A stretch of DNA of 64,000 nt from Bin87 sp026710825. Its GTDB lineage: Bacteria > Chloroflexota > Dehalococcoidia > Lucifugimonadales > UBA3495. The notes beneath the pieces are model-generated. The model was not told where the DNA came from. It saw only the letters and a list, made by a program, of their open reading frames with translations, and did no database searches. Each line of letters starts with the position of its first letter. The first letter of the stretch is position 1. Position numbers and translations under genes: made by a program. The DNA lies in contig OZ247427.1 of assembly GCA_965232815.1 (NCBI GenBank), positions 1,798,001-1,862,000 of the forward strand, in the 5' to 3' direction. Of the stretch, positions 1 through 8,206 are shown piece by piece.

Positions 1-1169
1 TGATCGAGCTGTGCCGCAAAAGCCTGTAACACGGACAGATCTGTTGAACCTTCCAAATAGAGTACCCAACCTGCTGTTTCCGCTTGCAAATAGTGTTCGA
101 ATCCGACCTCGGTCAAGGACTTCAAAACTTGACTGCTTCTGCCGTCGATGCGATGAGGCCGTCCCACAAATGCAACTACCGTGTGTCGTTCTCCCGCCTC
201 ATTTAACACTACTTCTGAGTGTGTCGCTATAAGCAACTGGCTGTTCTGGCGTTCGGCTGTTTCGGTAACCGCATGATAGATTTGTCGTTGCCTCAGTATT
301 TCAAGGTGAGCATCAGGTTCATCTAACAAAATCACCGAATCCGGCTGCAACAACATGTACGCCGTCAACAGTAGTGTTTGCTGAAATCCCCGGCCTGAAG
401 ATGGCAAATCCAATTCCAAATTCTGGGCTCTTGCGTCCCGATACCGAAGCGTGATCTCCCCACGTTCTTTGTTGTATTGGGGTTCGAGTATCGTGGTCCC
501 AAAAAGCTCGTACATTCTGGGGACCAAAATGCTATCCCACAAGGGGCGGTGTTCTATAAATACTTCGTAACAAAGGTTTCGCAGCACTTCCGCAGTTCTG
601 CCTTCGCCCAACAGTACGTTCACGGCACCCGGAGTGAGCATAGTTTCGGCGGATGACAGACCGGACATCGGCGGCAAGAACACAATGTGTTCACTGAGAG
701 CTTCGTCCGGTACCGACATCCTTTCATGGTCTTCGTCGTTGCGTAGCGGGCGGCAGTAAATAGATTCAGGGTTGGCGTAGTCGAATTCCAGCCCGCAAAT
801 CCACTCTTTGCCGTCCCTGGTAATTCCCTCCACGATGATTTCGATACGTACGTTGTTAGTCCCTCGGGTCTCTTCATCTCGCCAAGTCTCTCGTGTCCGC
901 AAGCCGCGCCACAAAGAATTCGCTTGACGGACCGGGACAGACAACAAATCTTGACGGTTGATAGTAACCCCGGGCCGGCGCATATCGGTCGCAGGCGTTG
1001 CTCCCCGTCTCTCCATCCACCGCCGTAACCCCAACTCCCAGAGCGCCAGCGCCTGCAACGCCGTCGTCTTGCCCGAATCGTTGGGTCCGACAAATACCAC
1101 AACGTTATCAAGTTCTACGGTAACGTCTTCAAACTGCTTGAAATTGCGAACTGTGAGTTTTGTAAGCAT
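1..1169 (-). CDS. OLD/RecF-like AAA ATPase with TOPRIM-like start (partial)
   Basis: The first ~389 residues lie in the window; the frame is still open at base 1, so the C terminus is missing. It opens like a RecF/SMC-type ATPase (MLTKLTVRNFKQFEDV), with Walker A GPNDSGKTT at residues 28-36, an SSGRGFQQTLLL signature-like stretch near 257, Walker B VILLDEPDAHLE near 277 and the H-loop LLIATHSEV near 312. After the ATPase comes YLEGSTDLSVL near residue 372, which resembles the acidic opening of the TOPRIM domain in OLD-family nucleases. I infer an ABC-type ATPase with a C-terminal nuclease domain, acting on DNA or as a defence or repair factor. A plain AAA15 ATPase is the alternative. It is divergent from the next gene, with 124 bp between. 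Confidence 0.75.
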   Translation of the reverse strand, partial: MLTKLTVRNFKQFEDVTVELDNVVVFVGPNDSGKTTALQALALWELGLRRWMERRGATPATDMRRPGVTINRQDLLSVPVRQANSLWRGLRTRETWRDEETRGTNNVRIEIIVEGITRDGKEWICGLEFDYANPESIYCRPLRNDEDHERMSVPDEALSEHIVFLPPMSGLSSAETMLTPGAVNVLLGEGRTAEVLRNLCYEVFIEHRPLWDSILVPRMYELFGTTILEPQYNKERGEITLRYRDARAQNLELDLPSSGRGFQQTLLLTAYMLLQPDSVILLDEPDAHLEILRQRQIYHAVTETAERQNSQLLIATHSEVVLNEAGERHTVVAFVGRPHRIDGRSSQVLKSLTEVGFEHYLQAETAGWVLYLEGSTDLSVLQAFAAQLD

Positions 1170-1293
1170 CCTGGTTGCCGTGCTTAGCCTGTGTTTTTCG
1201 ATTGTACCACCCGCCAGCGAGCACAGCCTTGCCCCTGTGTTACGATGGCGCTACCTGACCCCACCGCTTTCGCTCCATACAGGAGGCCCTGCC

Positions 1294-2400
1294 ATGACCA
1301 CCCAGCAGCCCATCAAGATCGGACTCATCGGCGCCAATATTCACCAGGGCTGGTCGCCTCGCGCCCACCTGCCGGCGCTGGCCGCGCACCCCGACTTCGA
1401 CCTCGCGGGGGTCTGCACCACCCGTCAGGAATCCGCCGATGAGGCCAAGGCCGCCTTCAACGCCGGCAGCGCGTGGGACGACTACAACCGCATGCTGTCC
1501 GACGCCGACATCGAGGCCGCCACCATATCCCTGCGCGTGCCCAGCCACTACGAACCCACGATGGCCGCTCTGCGCGCCGGCAAGCATACCTTTACCGAAT
1601 GGCCCCTGGGCCGCACTACCGAAGAGGCCATCGAGATGGCTAACGTCGCCCGCGAGCAGGGCGTCAAAACCATCGTTGGACTGCAGGCCCGCGCCAATCC
1701 CGCCGTCGCCCACCTCAAGAACCTCATCGCCGACGGCTACGTGGGCCGCGTCATGACCTGCCACGTTCGCCTGATGCGCGAGGGTGTCCTCTCCCGCGAC
1801 TCCGGTCGCACCTGGCAGCGCGATAACGAACTCGGCGCCCACACCCTCACCATCGCGTGCGGCCATACTATCGATGCCCTGTGCAGCGTCGTTGGCGAGT
1901 TCGCCGACGTGTCCACCGTGGTCAGCACCCAGGCCTCCACATGGCATGAGACCGACACCGGCAACGACCTTCCGGTCACCTCGCCCGACAACATCCTGGT
2001 CAGTGGCAACCTCCAGAGTGGAGGCGTGGCCTCGGTGCAGATCGGCAGCACGCCGTGGGCCGGCAGTGGCTACCGCATGGAGATCTACGGCGAGGAAGGC
2101 ACGCTCGTGGCGGTGTCCGTGGACTCGCCCCAACTCCAGTCGGTCAGCATCCGCGGCGCGCGCGGCGGCAGCAACGAACTCCAGGACCTCACGCCAGCCG
2201 AGGAACTCCACCTCGCGCCGGAGATTCCCAGCGGATCGCCCTACAACGTCGGTCAACTCTACAGCCGGTTCGCCGCGTCAATCCGTGGCCAGGCCAACGG
2301 CGACGCCCTGCCCGACTTCGACCACGCGGTGACTCTGCACCGCTTCATCGACGCCATCCGACAGTCCAGCGACGAAGGCCAGCGCGTGACGGTGGGGTAA
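1294..2400 (+). CDS. Gfo/Idh/MocA-family oxidoreductase (EWP variant)
   Basis: A 368-residue NAD(P)-dependent sugar/cyclitol oxidoreductase-type protein. The N-terminal Rossmann fold starts IGLIGANIHQGW, and the C-terminal half (MEIYGEEGTL, then DFDHAVTLHRFIDAI) matches the substrate-binding domain. The start is ATG 1294 because AGGAGG lies at 1281-1286; the open frame running further upstream has no such signal. The family's EKP motif, whose lysine contacts cofactor and substrate, reads EWP here (TFTEWPLGRT). Gal80-like members also replace this lysine, so a regulatory or altered catalytic role is possible. The substrate cannot be told from sequence. A Uma2 gene follows 53 bp later on the same strand. 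Confidence 0.85.
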   Translation: MTTQQPIKIGLIGANIHQGWSPRAHLPALAAHPDFDLAGVCTTRQESADEAKAAFNAGSAWDDYNRMLSDADIEAATISLRVPSHYEPTMAALRAGKHTFTEWPLGRTTEEAIEMANVAREQGVKTIVGLQARANPAVAHLKNLIADGYVGRVMTCHVRLMREGVLSRDSGRTWQRDNELGAHTLTIACGHTIDALCSVVGEFADVSTVVSTQASTWHETDTGNDLPVTSPDNILVSGNLQSGGVASVQIGSTPWAGSGYRMEIYGEEGTLVAVSVDSPQLQSVSIRGARGGSNELQDLTPAEELHLAPEIPSGSPYNVGQLYSRFAASIRGQANGDALPDFDHAVTLHRFIDAIRQSSDEGQRVTVG

Positions 2401-2453
2401 AATGATCAGGTGAGGCACCTCGATCATAGCCACCGGAACAAGGGCACAATCCT

Positions 2454-3035
2454 ATGACCACGACGACTGGAATCTACAGCGGGATGCGGATGACCCCCGA
2501 GGAGTTTCGCGGCTTGCCGGAAACTGGCCCGCGCTGCGAACTAATCGAGGGGGTGTTGTACATAATGCCGGAGCCGGGGCTGGATCATCAATTCCTGGTC
2601 CAACTGCTGTGGAAATACCTCTTTGACCAGTTGACACTGATTGGCCTCGCGCACACGTACATTCCCGTGAACGTGGTGCTCGTCGAAAACGATTACCTGT
2701 CGCCGGATATAATCGTCGTTCGCTCGGACCGGTCAGGGATCTTGGGCCAGGTTTGGGTTCAAGGGGCGCCCGACATTGTGGTCGAGGTGCTGTCTACGGA
2801 CCGGGACCGAGACTTGGTCGATAAGCGTCGCCTCTACGAAGTCGCCGGCGTCCCCGAATACTGGCTCCTGGATGGCGATGCCGACAACCTCACCCAGCTG
2901 GCGTTGGACGACACTGGCGTGTACCAGGAACGCGCTGTCCTCACCGCCGCAGACACCCTCACCACACCGTTGTTCCCGAGCCTCAGCCTGCCGCTGGAGC
3001 AACTTTTCAACCACCCAGCGCGCATTCGCCAGTAG
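2454..3035 (+). CDS. Uma2-family PD-(D/E)XK endonuclease-like protein
   Basis: A 193-residue Uma2/DUF820 protein. The opening MTPEEFRGLP and ELIEGVLYIMPEPGLDHQ is typical. The putative catalytic acidic residues are in LSPDIIVVRSD and APDIVVEVLS, followed by RRLYEVAGVPEYWLLD and a C-terminal LTTPLFPSLSLPLEQLF. The family has a restriction-endonuclease-like fold and occurs in many copies in Chloroflexota and cyanobacteria; its biological role is not established. A second, clearly diverged member lies at 48133-48744. Confidence is high for family, low for function. Confidence 0.88.
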   Translation: MTTTTGIYSGMRMTPEEFRGLPETGPRCELIEGVLYIMPEPGLDHQFLVQLLWKYLFDQLTLIGLAHTYIPVNVVLVENDYLSPDIIVVRSDRSGILGQVWVQGAPDIVVEVLSTDRDRDLVDKRRLYEVAGVPEYWLLDGDADNLTQLALDDTGVYQERAVLTAADTLTTPLFPSLSLPLEQLFNHPARIRQ

Positions 3036-3064
3036 CCGGCCGGGGATCGCAAATTCCCTGTAGT

Positions 3065-3088
3065 AGGGGCGAATGATCATTCGCCCCT
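3065..3088. repeat. GTAGGGGCG-type palindrome, copy 1
   Basis: A perfect 24-bp palindrome with arms AGGGGCGAATGA/TCATTCGCCCCT, preceded by GT. It sits between the convergent ends of the Uma2 gene and a cation transporter gene, where it may also act as a bidirectional terminator. It belongs to a family of at least ten copies in this window. Confidence 0.9.
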
Positions 3089-3122
3089 GATTTTTTGGTA
3101 GAAGCGCTGCGGTCCTGGCGGG

Positions 3123-4121
3123 TCACGCCATCAAATGGTCAAAGTGATGCCGCTCAGTGCACCCCTCCAGCGACTGTTCCATCTGCATGGTGATGTGGGC
3201 GATGCCAAAGTCGTGGTACGCGATCTGCTGCAACTGGCGCCGCAAGCTCTCCAACTCGCCGTGATAGTCAGGGTCCACCAGGACGTGCGCGGTGAGCGAT
3301 TCATAGCCGGACGTGATGGTCCACGCGTGGATGTCGTGGACCAGCGTCACCCCCGGCACGTCCTCCAGCGCCATGCACAGCCGGTGCATGTCAATTCGCG
3401 CCGGCGCTCCCTCCAGAAGCACGTGGAAAACGTTCACCACCAGGCGCGACGAACTGATCAGGATGAGGACTCCGATCAGAACACTCAATATGGGGTCGGC
3501 AATCCACCAGCCAAACGCCAGCGTCAGCACGCCCGAAATCACCACGCCGATGGATCCCAAAAGGTCGGCTATGACGTGCCGAAACGCCCCCTCCACGTTG
3601 AGGCTGTGCCCCGCCGAACGGTGCAAAATCCATGCGGCGGCCACGTTTACCAGCAGGCCGGCGCCCCCAGCGATCAGCACCATGCCGCCGGCAACCTCCG
3701 GCACGTCGCGGAACCGGTGGTACGCTTCGTAGAAAATCCACGCTGCCACTATCCACAGGCTCACCGCGTTGAACAGTGCGGCCAGCACCTCGGTGCGGTA
3801 GTATCCGAACGTGCGCTTGATGGATGCCGGCCGGTTCGAGATCCAGATGGCGAACAGCGCCAATCCGATCGCGCCGGCGTCGGTGAGCATGTGGGCCGCG
3901 TCCGCCAGCAGCGCCAGGCTGCCGGACAGCATCCCGACCACCACTTCCACGACCATGTAGGACACGATCAGCGCCAGCGCGATCAGCAGACGCCGCCGAC
4001 CCGCCTCCCGGTATTCATGGGCAGGTTCCGGTTGATGGCGGCCACCGCGTCCGCTGTAGCCGTCATCTGCGTGTCCAGTATGTTGATGACTGTCCATCGC
4101 GCACCCGGTGGTACGGGTCAC
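3123..4121 (-). CDS. Cation diffusion facilitator (CzcD/ZitB type), copy A
   Basis: A 332-residue CDF transporter that exports Zn2+ or similar divalent cations by proton antiport across the inner membrane. The metal-site motifs of TM2 (AAHMLTD) and TM5 (FRHVIADLLGS) are both present. The cytoplasmic tail contains VTLVHDIHAWTITSGYE, typical of the CzcD group. The start taken is GTG 4121, which overlaps the preceding stop by 4 bp (GTGA); ATG 4097, giving MDSHQHTGH, is a reasonable alternative. It is co-transcribed with copy B and the two are close paralogues. Confidence 0.93.
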   Translation of the reverse strand: MTRTTGCAMDSHQHTGHADDGYSGRGGRHQPEPAHEYREAGRRRLLIALALIVSYMVVEVVVGMLSGSLALLADAAHMLTDAGAIGLALFAIWISNRPASIKRTFGYYRTEVLAALFNAVSLWIVAAWIFYEAYHRFRDVPEVAGGMVLIAGGAGLLVNVAAAWILHRSAGHSLNVEGAFRHVIADLLGSIGVVISGVLTLAFGWWIADPILSVLIGVLILISSSRLVVNVFHVLLEGAPARIDMHRLCMALEDVPGVTLVHDIHAWTITSGYESLTAHVLVDPDYHGELESLRRQLQQIAYHDFGIAHITMQMEQSLEGCTERHHFDHLMA

Positions 4122-5086
4122 GCCTCGGCGAACGAACGTGCCGCCAGGTGGTCTACGTGATGATTCTCCTCGCCACAGCCGTCCACCCCTTGTTCAACCT
4201 GCAACGTGATGTGCCGGATCCCGTAGTCATGCCTGATTATTCCACGCAACCGCCGCAGCAACGAGTCCATATTTTCGGGCGGGTAATCGGGCTCGACCAG
4301 CACATGCGCGGTGAATGCTTCGTATCCGGATGTGATGGTCCAGGCGTGAACATCATGCACCAGCGTCACGCCCTCCACATCCTCCAGCGCGTGGCATAAC
4401 TCATACATATCGATATGTGGCGGGACCGTTTCCAGGAGAATCCTGAACACCCGGACCGCCAGACGCGCCGAAGTCACCAGGATCAGCCCTGCGATCACCA
4501 GGCTGACGATTGGGTCAATCAGGTGCCAGTGGAAAAACAGCGCTATCAATCCGGAGACAATCAGCGCAATCACTCCCATCATATCGGCGATGATGTGCCA
4601 GAAAACGCCTTCAACGTTGATGCTGTGCCGCGACGACCGGTGCAGCACCCAGGCCGCGATGAGGTGGATGCCCAACCCAATGCCCGCCACCGCCGCCATT
4701 ATCCCGCCCTCAACCTCGTGGTGGTGGCCGTGGGCGTGTTCGTTGAGTCGTCGGTACGCTTCGTATGCGATCCAACTGGCCAGCACCCACAAAGCCAGCG
4801 CGTTCAGCATCACCACCAGCACTTCGATACGCTGGAATCCGAAGGTCCGCGTGATGCTGGCCGGTCTTTCCGCGATCCACATCGCGAATATGGCCAAACA
4901 GATTGCCACCATATCGGTCAGCATGTGCGTGGCGTGCGCCAGCAAGCCCAGGCTGCCCGAGATGATGCTGCCGGCGATTTCCACCGCCATATGGGTGGCA
5001 AGCAGGCCGAGCACTATCGCCAGGGCGCGTTTGCCAGCGCCGCGATGGTGGTCGTGGGAATGCCCGGCATGGCCAGCATGCTCCAT
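4118..5086 (-). CDS. Cation diffusion facilitator (CzcD/ZitB type), copy B
   Basis: A 322-residue CDF transporter with a His-rich N terminus (MEHAGHAGHSHDHH) and a second His-rich loop (HAHGHHHEVEGG), both usual zinc-sampling elements. The TM2 site HMLTD and TM5 site WHIIADMMG keep the metal ligands. The conserved aspartate just before the TM2 site in copy A (LLADAAH) is histidine here (LLAHATH), which could alter affinity or specificity. ATG 5086 is preceded by GGGGGAG. It is first in a two-gene operon with copy A, the pair suggesting homodimers or a heterodimer. Confidence 0.93.
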   Translation of the reverse strand: MEHAGHAGHSHDHHRGAGKRALAIVLGLLATHMAVEIAGSIISGSLGLLAHATHMLTDMVAICLAIFAMWIAERPASITRTFGFQRIEVLVVMLNALALWVLASWIAYEAYRRLNEHAHGHHHEVEGGIMAAVAGIGLGIHLIAAWVLHRSSRHSINVEGVFWHIIADMMGVIALIVSGLIALFFHWHLIDPIVSLVIAGLILVTSARLAVRVFRILLETVPPHIDMYELCHALEDVEGVTLVHDVHAWTITSGYEAFTAHVLVEPDYPPENMDSLLRRLRGIIRHDYGIRHITLQVEQGVDGCGEENHHVDHLAARSFAEA

Positions 5087-5129
5087 AGCTCCCCCGGATT
5101 GGCGCCCAATCAGGCGCGTTTTTAGATGT

Positions 5130-5753
5130 TTATACGGCTTCCGCCACCGCGTCGTCGTCGCCCACGGGAACTCCGCCGCGTTCTTCCAGGATTTGTTGCC
5201 GCCGAGCCAATCGTTCCTCGGCGGTTGCGTCCCAATCCTCGCGCAATACTTCCATCAATATGAAATCGTGCGACATTCTGCGTACGTGCCGCACCGGTTT
5301 GAATCCCGAACGCTCGAAGCTCTTCTGCGCCCGGTGGTTCCATTCCAGCGTGTGCAGGTACACCCGCTTCAGCCGCATCTCGTCGAACATGTAGTGCAGC
5401 AGCGTTACCACCGCGTCATAGCCGTAGCCGCCGCTCCAATAGTCTTTGTCCCCGATGACGATACCCAGTTCTGCGGCCTTGGCCAGGCTGTCCAGGTCGT
5501 AGTACATGCAGTTGCCGATGTACTTGCCGCCGGCAGCCTCGATCCCAAAATGGTGGGAACCGGGCGTAGGCCACCGAATCTGGTCCTCAAACAGCTTGAG
5601 GTACCGGTCGTACTTCATCGTCAGCGGATAGGCCGCGTCCAGCCTGGCAATCTCGGGGTCGCTGCGCCAGATGTAGTCCTTCTCGGCATCCTCCATGCGC
5701 TTGCCGCGCAGCAGAACGCGCACCCCCCGCAGTACCAGGCTTTGCTTGCTCAT
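5130..5753 (-). CDS. GNAT-family N-acetyltransferase (RimJ/RimL type)
   Basis: A 207-residue GNAT protein. The acetyl-CoA binding region is around IVIGDKDYWSGGYGYDAV, followed by LKRVYLHTLEWNHRAQKSFERSGF, the usual beta5/alpha4 block. The start is ATG 5753, which overlaps the stop of the upstream Nudix gene as ATGA, so the two are translationally coupled. The longer open frame upstream lies over the Nudix gene and is not used. The acceptor substrate is unknown. A ~35-residue charged tail follows the domain. Confidence 0.85.
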   Translation of the reverse strand: MSKQSLVLRGVRVLLRGKRMEDAEKDYIWRSDPEIARLDAAYPLTMKYDRYLKLFEDQIRWPTPGSHHFGIEAAGGKYIGNCMYYDLDSLAKAAELGIVIGDKDYWSGGYGYDAVVTLLHYMFDEMRLKRVYLHTLEWNHRAQKSFERSGFKPVRHVRRMSHDFILMEVLREDWDATAEERLARRQQILEERGGVPVGDDDAVAEAV

Positions 5754-6337
5754 GGCCCGACGCTTTCCCGGTAGGTTTCTATGAGGGACCGCGCCTCTTC
5801 CAGCACGCTGCGTTCGTTGTTGTATTCCAGCAGCTCCAAAGCCTGTTCGTAGCTGCACCACTCCACCACGTCGAACTCGGTGTCGTGGTCATCCGTGCTG
5901 CCGCCGCGCGGCTCCATCAGGTAGAAATAGACCGTCTTGTCGTAACGCACTCCGTCGTCGTGCCCAACGAAAAAATACTGGATGCTGGTGATGGGAGCGA
6001 GCACGTTGACGTGCACTCCCGTTTCTTCCTGGACTTCGCGGCGGGCCGTCTCCTCGACCGTCTCGCCGTGCTCGGGCGTCCCCTTGGGCAACCGCCACGT
6101 CAGCGGCGCGTCTTCGCCGTAGTAACCAGGTCGTGCGCGAGCGCACAGCAGCGTCTCAATCAGGTCGCCGGATTGCCGAAATACCAACCCGCCGGCCGAT
6201 ACCACCTTGACGTTCGACCCGGGGACGGCACGATACGTACCCGAAGTCATGCCCTGCGTTTCGACGTCCATGCCGTAGCCCGCGCAGGTGGGCATGGTGT
6301 TTGGATCATAGTCAGGAGGTAATACGGAGCTTGTCAT
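5750..6337 (-). CDS. Nudix hydrolase
   Basis: A 195-residue Nudix protein. The full Nudix box GX5EX7REUXEEXGU is present, from GTPEHGE through REVQEETGV, so it should coordinate Mg2+ and cleave a nucleoside-diphosphate-linked substrate. The ~45 residues before the domain are uncharacterised. No Shine-Dalgarno is visible before ATG 6337, so an internal start such as the ATG of MTSGTYR is possible. It is coupled to a downstream GNAT gene by a 4-bp overlap. The substrate is unknown. Confidence 0.92.
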   Translation of the reverse strand: MTSSVLPPDYDPNTMPTCAGYGMDVETQGMTSGTYRAVPGSNVKVVSAGGLVFRQSGDLIETLLCARARPGYYGEDAPLTWRLPKGTPEHGETVEETARREVQEETGVHVNVLAPITSIQYFFVGHDDGVRYDKTVYFYLMEPRGGSTDDHDTEFDVVEWCSYEQALELLEYNNERSVLEEARSLIETYRESVGP

Positions 6338-6531
6338 AAATGGGCAATCACAACGGAAGGGATTGAATCATTGTATCCGCCGTACCGGGACGGGTCAAAC
6401 CAGCCACTCGGTCCGCTGCGGTCGGAACGGACCCTGCTGATCCCTGGCGCGGTCTGTGGATATCAGTCGAGGATCGGCTGTGCGACGCTCTGCTAGCCGT
6501 TGTTCGCAGGCGTGTGGAGCGGGCGATACCT

Positions 6532-6795
6532 TCACCCCCCGCCGATGGCCGGCACGAAGTGGATCTCCGAGGTCTCGCCGACTCGCTGCATCAGGCCCAT
6601 GCGGGCCACCTCTCCATCCACGTCCACGGCAAGATTGCTGCGTATCTCCCCGTCTTCCATCAGACGGCCTGCGATGCCGGGAAACATCTCGTCCAACTGC
6701 TCGATTACCTGCCGCACGTTGCGCGCCTCGACTTCCACCTGTTTCACGCCCCCCGTGGCGGATTGCAGCATCGTGGGGACAAATACCTTGGGCAC
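6532..6795 (-). CDS. MoaD/ThiS-family ubiquitin-like sulfur carrier
   Basis: An 87-residue beta-grasp protein. It begins GTG 6795 with AGGAGG directly upstream (MPKVFVPTMLQSATGG) and ends AIGGG, matching the C-terminal Gly-Gly that is adenylated and thiocarboxylated in MoaD and ThiS. The middle (VRQVIEQLDEMFPGI, then LMEDGEIRSNLAVDVDG) matches the family. It could supply sulfur for molybdopterin, which the xanthine dehydrogenase-type operon at 10.2-14 kb would need, or act in another thiolation pathway. No MoeB/ThiF partner is adjacent. Confidence 0.85.
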   Translation of the reverse strand: MPKVFVPTMLQSATGGVKQVEVEARNVRQVIEQLDEMFPGIAGRLMEDGEIRSNLAVDVDGEVARMGLMQRVGETSEIHFVPAIGGG

Positions 6796-6853
6796 GGCAC
6801 ACCTCCTGCACTCGGGTAGATGCTTACATGATAAGGCAAAAATATTCGCAGCG

Positions 6854-7324
6854 TCAGCAGGCCGCCAGCCCCCTCTCGTCTTCAAATATCCCGTTGGCCC
6901 TCTGCAACTCGCGAACGTAGCAGATGATCCGCTCGACATCGTCCTCCGCGACGCCCGGCACGGGAGCCATGTTGCCGAACTGCCAATGGTGTGATACCAC
7001 GCCGTTCTGCACCGCGTTGCGGAACGAGAAGTCCTGGTGGTGGCCCGGTTCGTAGATCTTGTGCACCAGCGGCGGACCCAGGGCGGTTCCCGCTGCGTGA
7101 ACCCCGTGGCAGGCGGAGCAGTTGGCATTGAATACCGCCTCACCCGCCCGCGCTTTTTCAGACAAATCAGGTACGGCAACCGCCACCGGCCCGCCCGCCT
7201 CACCGCCGGCGGACGACTGGTACGACGGCGCTTCCTCAGCCGCGCAACCCGCTATCACGAGGGCCGCCAGGGCGGTGGTGAGAAGCAGGGCAAGATGCTT
7301 AGCCAGTGTCGATACAGTCATCAT
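6854..7324 (-). CDS. Cytochrome c lipoprotein (single haem)
   Basis: A 156-residue exported lipoprotein: an N-terminal hydrophobic segment ends in the lipobox VIAGC, then a short linker. A mono-haem class I cytochrome c domain has the attachment site CSACH and a methionine-ligand candidate in GNMAPVPG. The start is ATG 7324 (or the adjacent ATG 7321), which excludes an unlikely longer frame. It lies 4 bp after the HEPN stop, so it may be read through from the HEPN cassette. The likely role is electron transfer at the outer membrane face; the partner is unknown. Confidence 0.88.
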   Translation of the reverse strand: MMTVSTLAKHLALLLTTALAALVIAGCAAEEAPSYQSSAGGEAGGPVAVAVPDLSEKARAGEAVFNANCSACHGVHAAGTALGPPLVHKIYEPGHHQDFSFRNAVQNGVVSHHWQFGNMAPVPGVAEDDVERIICYVRELQRANGIFEDERGLAAC

Positions 7325-7328
7325 GGAC

Positions 7329-7793
7329 TCAGTCCTGTCGCTCACGCATGAGGATGTACACGGCGAAGGCGCGCCGCTCGCGTGGCGAGGCAGAACGAAA
7401 CACGTCGATGCGCGCAGCGGCCTCATTGATGGCGTTCAGGGTTTCCTGTTGAACGAAAATCCGGTCGGGATCATAGTCGGCTTGGTGGCGAAGGTGTTGG
7501 ATGGCGGGGAAGTAATCGGCCAGGATCTGGACTTCAACGGTGAACCTGCCGCCACGCTCAATTTGCTGACAACGCTGTCGAGCGTAGCCATGCTCCAACG
7601 CGCGATACGCCTGGCGCCATGCCGATTGGTCTCGGTCATCGGGATCGTCTCCGACCAAGGCATCGGCGTTGCTCTGGCAGATGGCGTGAAATGTAGCGTA
7701 ATAGATGCTGCTGATGGCGCGCCGCAGGTCGGTGTGCGTCGGGTTTCCTTCCGCAAGACGCCGAGCAATGTCCAGCAGATCGTCAGAAATCAA
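7329..7793 (-). CDS. HEPN-domain protein, cassette copy 1
   Basis: A 154-residue helical protein with the hallmarks of a minimal HEPN family: LRRAISSIYYATFHA at residues 23-37, SNADALVG, WRQAYRALEHGYAR, and RHQADYDPD from residue 102. TTG 7793 is chosen as the start because it aligns exactly with the ATG of the copy at 25497-25961 (both 154 residues) and follows GGAAGG; no other start fits. It overlaps the partner gene by 11 bp. HEPN proteins are often RNases or toxins, frequently with an R-x(4-6)-H motif. Here the conserved element is R-H-x-A-D-Y, so RNase activity is an inference. Confidence 0.8.
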   Translation of the reverse strand: MISDDLLDIARRLAEGNPTHTDLRRAISSIYYATFHAICQSNADALVGDDPDDRDQSAWRQAYRALEHGYARQRCQQIERGGRFTVEVQILADYFPAIQHLRHQADYDPDRIFVQQETLNAINEAAARIDVFRSASPRERRAFAVYILMRERQD

Positions 7794-8112
7794 GGCCTTC
7801 CGCCTCGTGGAACCAGCCCCAATCGTTCTTGGGGATATATCTTGGCAGAACGTATTGGGTAACACCGATCGCCTGAAGCTCTGGCTCAATATGATGGTAA
7901 AGTCGCCAAGACCATTGATCGGCCAGCAACTGGTAATCTCCATCCACCACAATGAAAATTTGCAGATACCACTCCCCGGTCACCATGTCGTCCGTTTCCT
8001 GGACGCGGATGGGGCCGAACGTCAAGGCACCCTGATAGTGGTCGTCCAGCGTGCGCTGCACGATATGGGCGATCTGCAACTCAAGAGATTTGTCGATGGT
8101 GCCGGTGGTCAT
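7783..8112 (-). CDS. Partner protein of HEPN cassette, copy 1
   Basis: A 109-residue acidic protein of unknown family. The start is ATG 8112 with GAGGAA upstream (MTTGTIDKSLELQIAH). It aligns along its length with the 25171-25500 protein: a short N-terminal helix, FGPIRV, a strand WYLQIFIVVDGDYQLLADQ, then a helix ending ELQAIGVTQYVLPRYI. The pattern suggests a small alpha/beta fold; I see no DNA-binding motif. Gene order (partner first, overlapping HEPN) is that of an antitoxin-toxin pair. An extended -10-like TGATATACT lies at 8173-8181 without a clear -35. Confidence 0.7.
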   Translation of the reverse strand: MTTGTIDKSLELQIAHIVQRTLDDHYQGALTFGPIRVQETDDMVTGEWYLQIFIVVDGDYQLLADQWSWRLYHHIEPELQAIGVTQYVLPRYIPKNDWGWFHEAEGLDF

Positions 8113-8206
8113 GGAAAGGTTCCTCACACCCGGGACGGGATGCCGCGGCTGAGCAGTAGCCCGGTAATTTGGAGTATATCATCGCGGTCGTTGTGCTCAG
8201 TGAGTG

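Noticed and set aside
620..1111. A 163-codon Arg/Cys-rich frame on the minus strand.
   Set aside because: It is an out-of-frame reading of the OLD/RecF-like ATPase gene, which has clear Walker motifs in the other frame.
958..1293. Upstream extension of the Gfo/Idh/MocA gene.
   Set aside because: AGGAGG at 1281-1286 fixes the start at 1294 and the extension overlaps the divergent ATPase gene.
5290..5310. T-arm-like GGTTTGAATCCCGA suggesting a tRNA.
   Set aside because: It lies within the GNAT gene, and no acceptor stem or anticodon arm can be folded around it. No tRNA was found elsewhere.
7794..7952. N-terminal extension of HEPN copy 1 into the partner gene.
   Set aside because: The paralogue at 25497 starts at the equivalent of TTG 7793, and the extension is antisense-like sequence within the partner.
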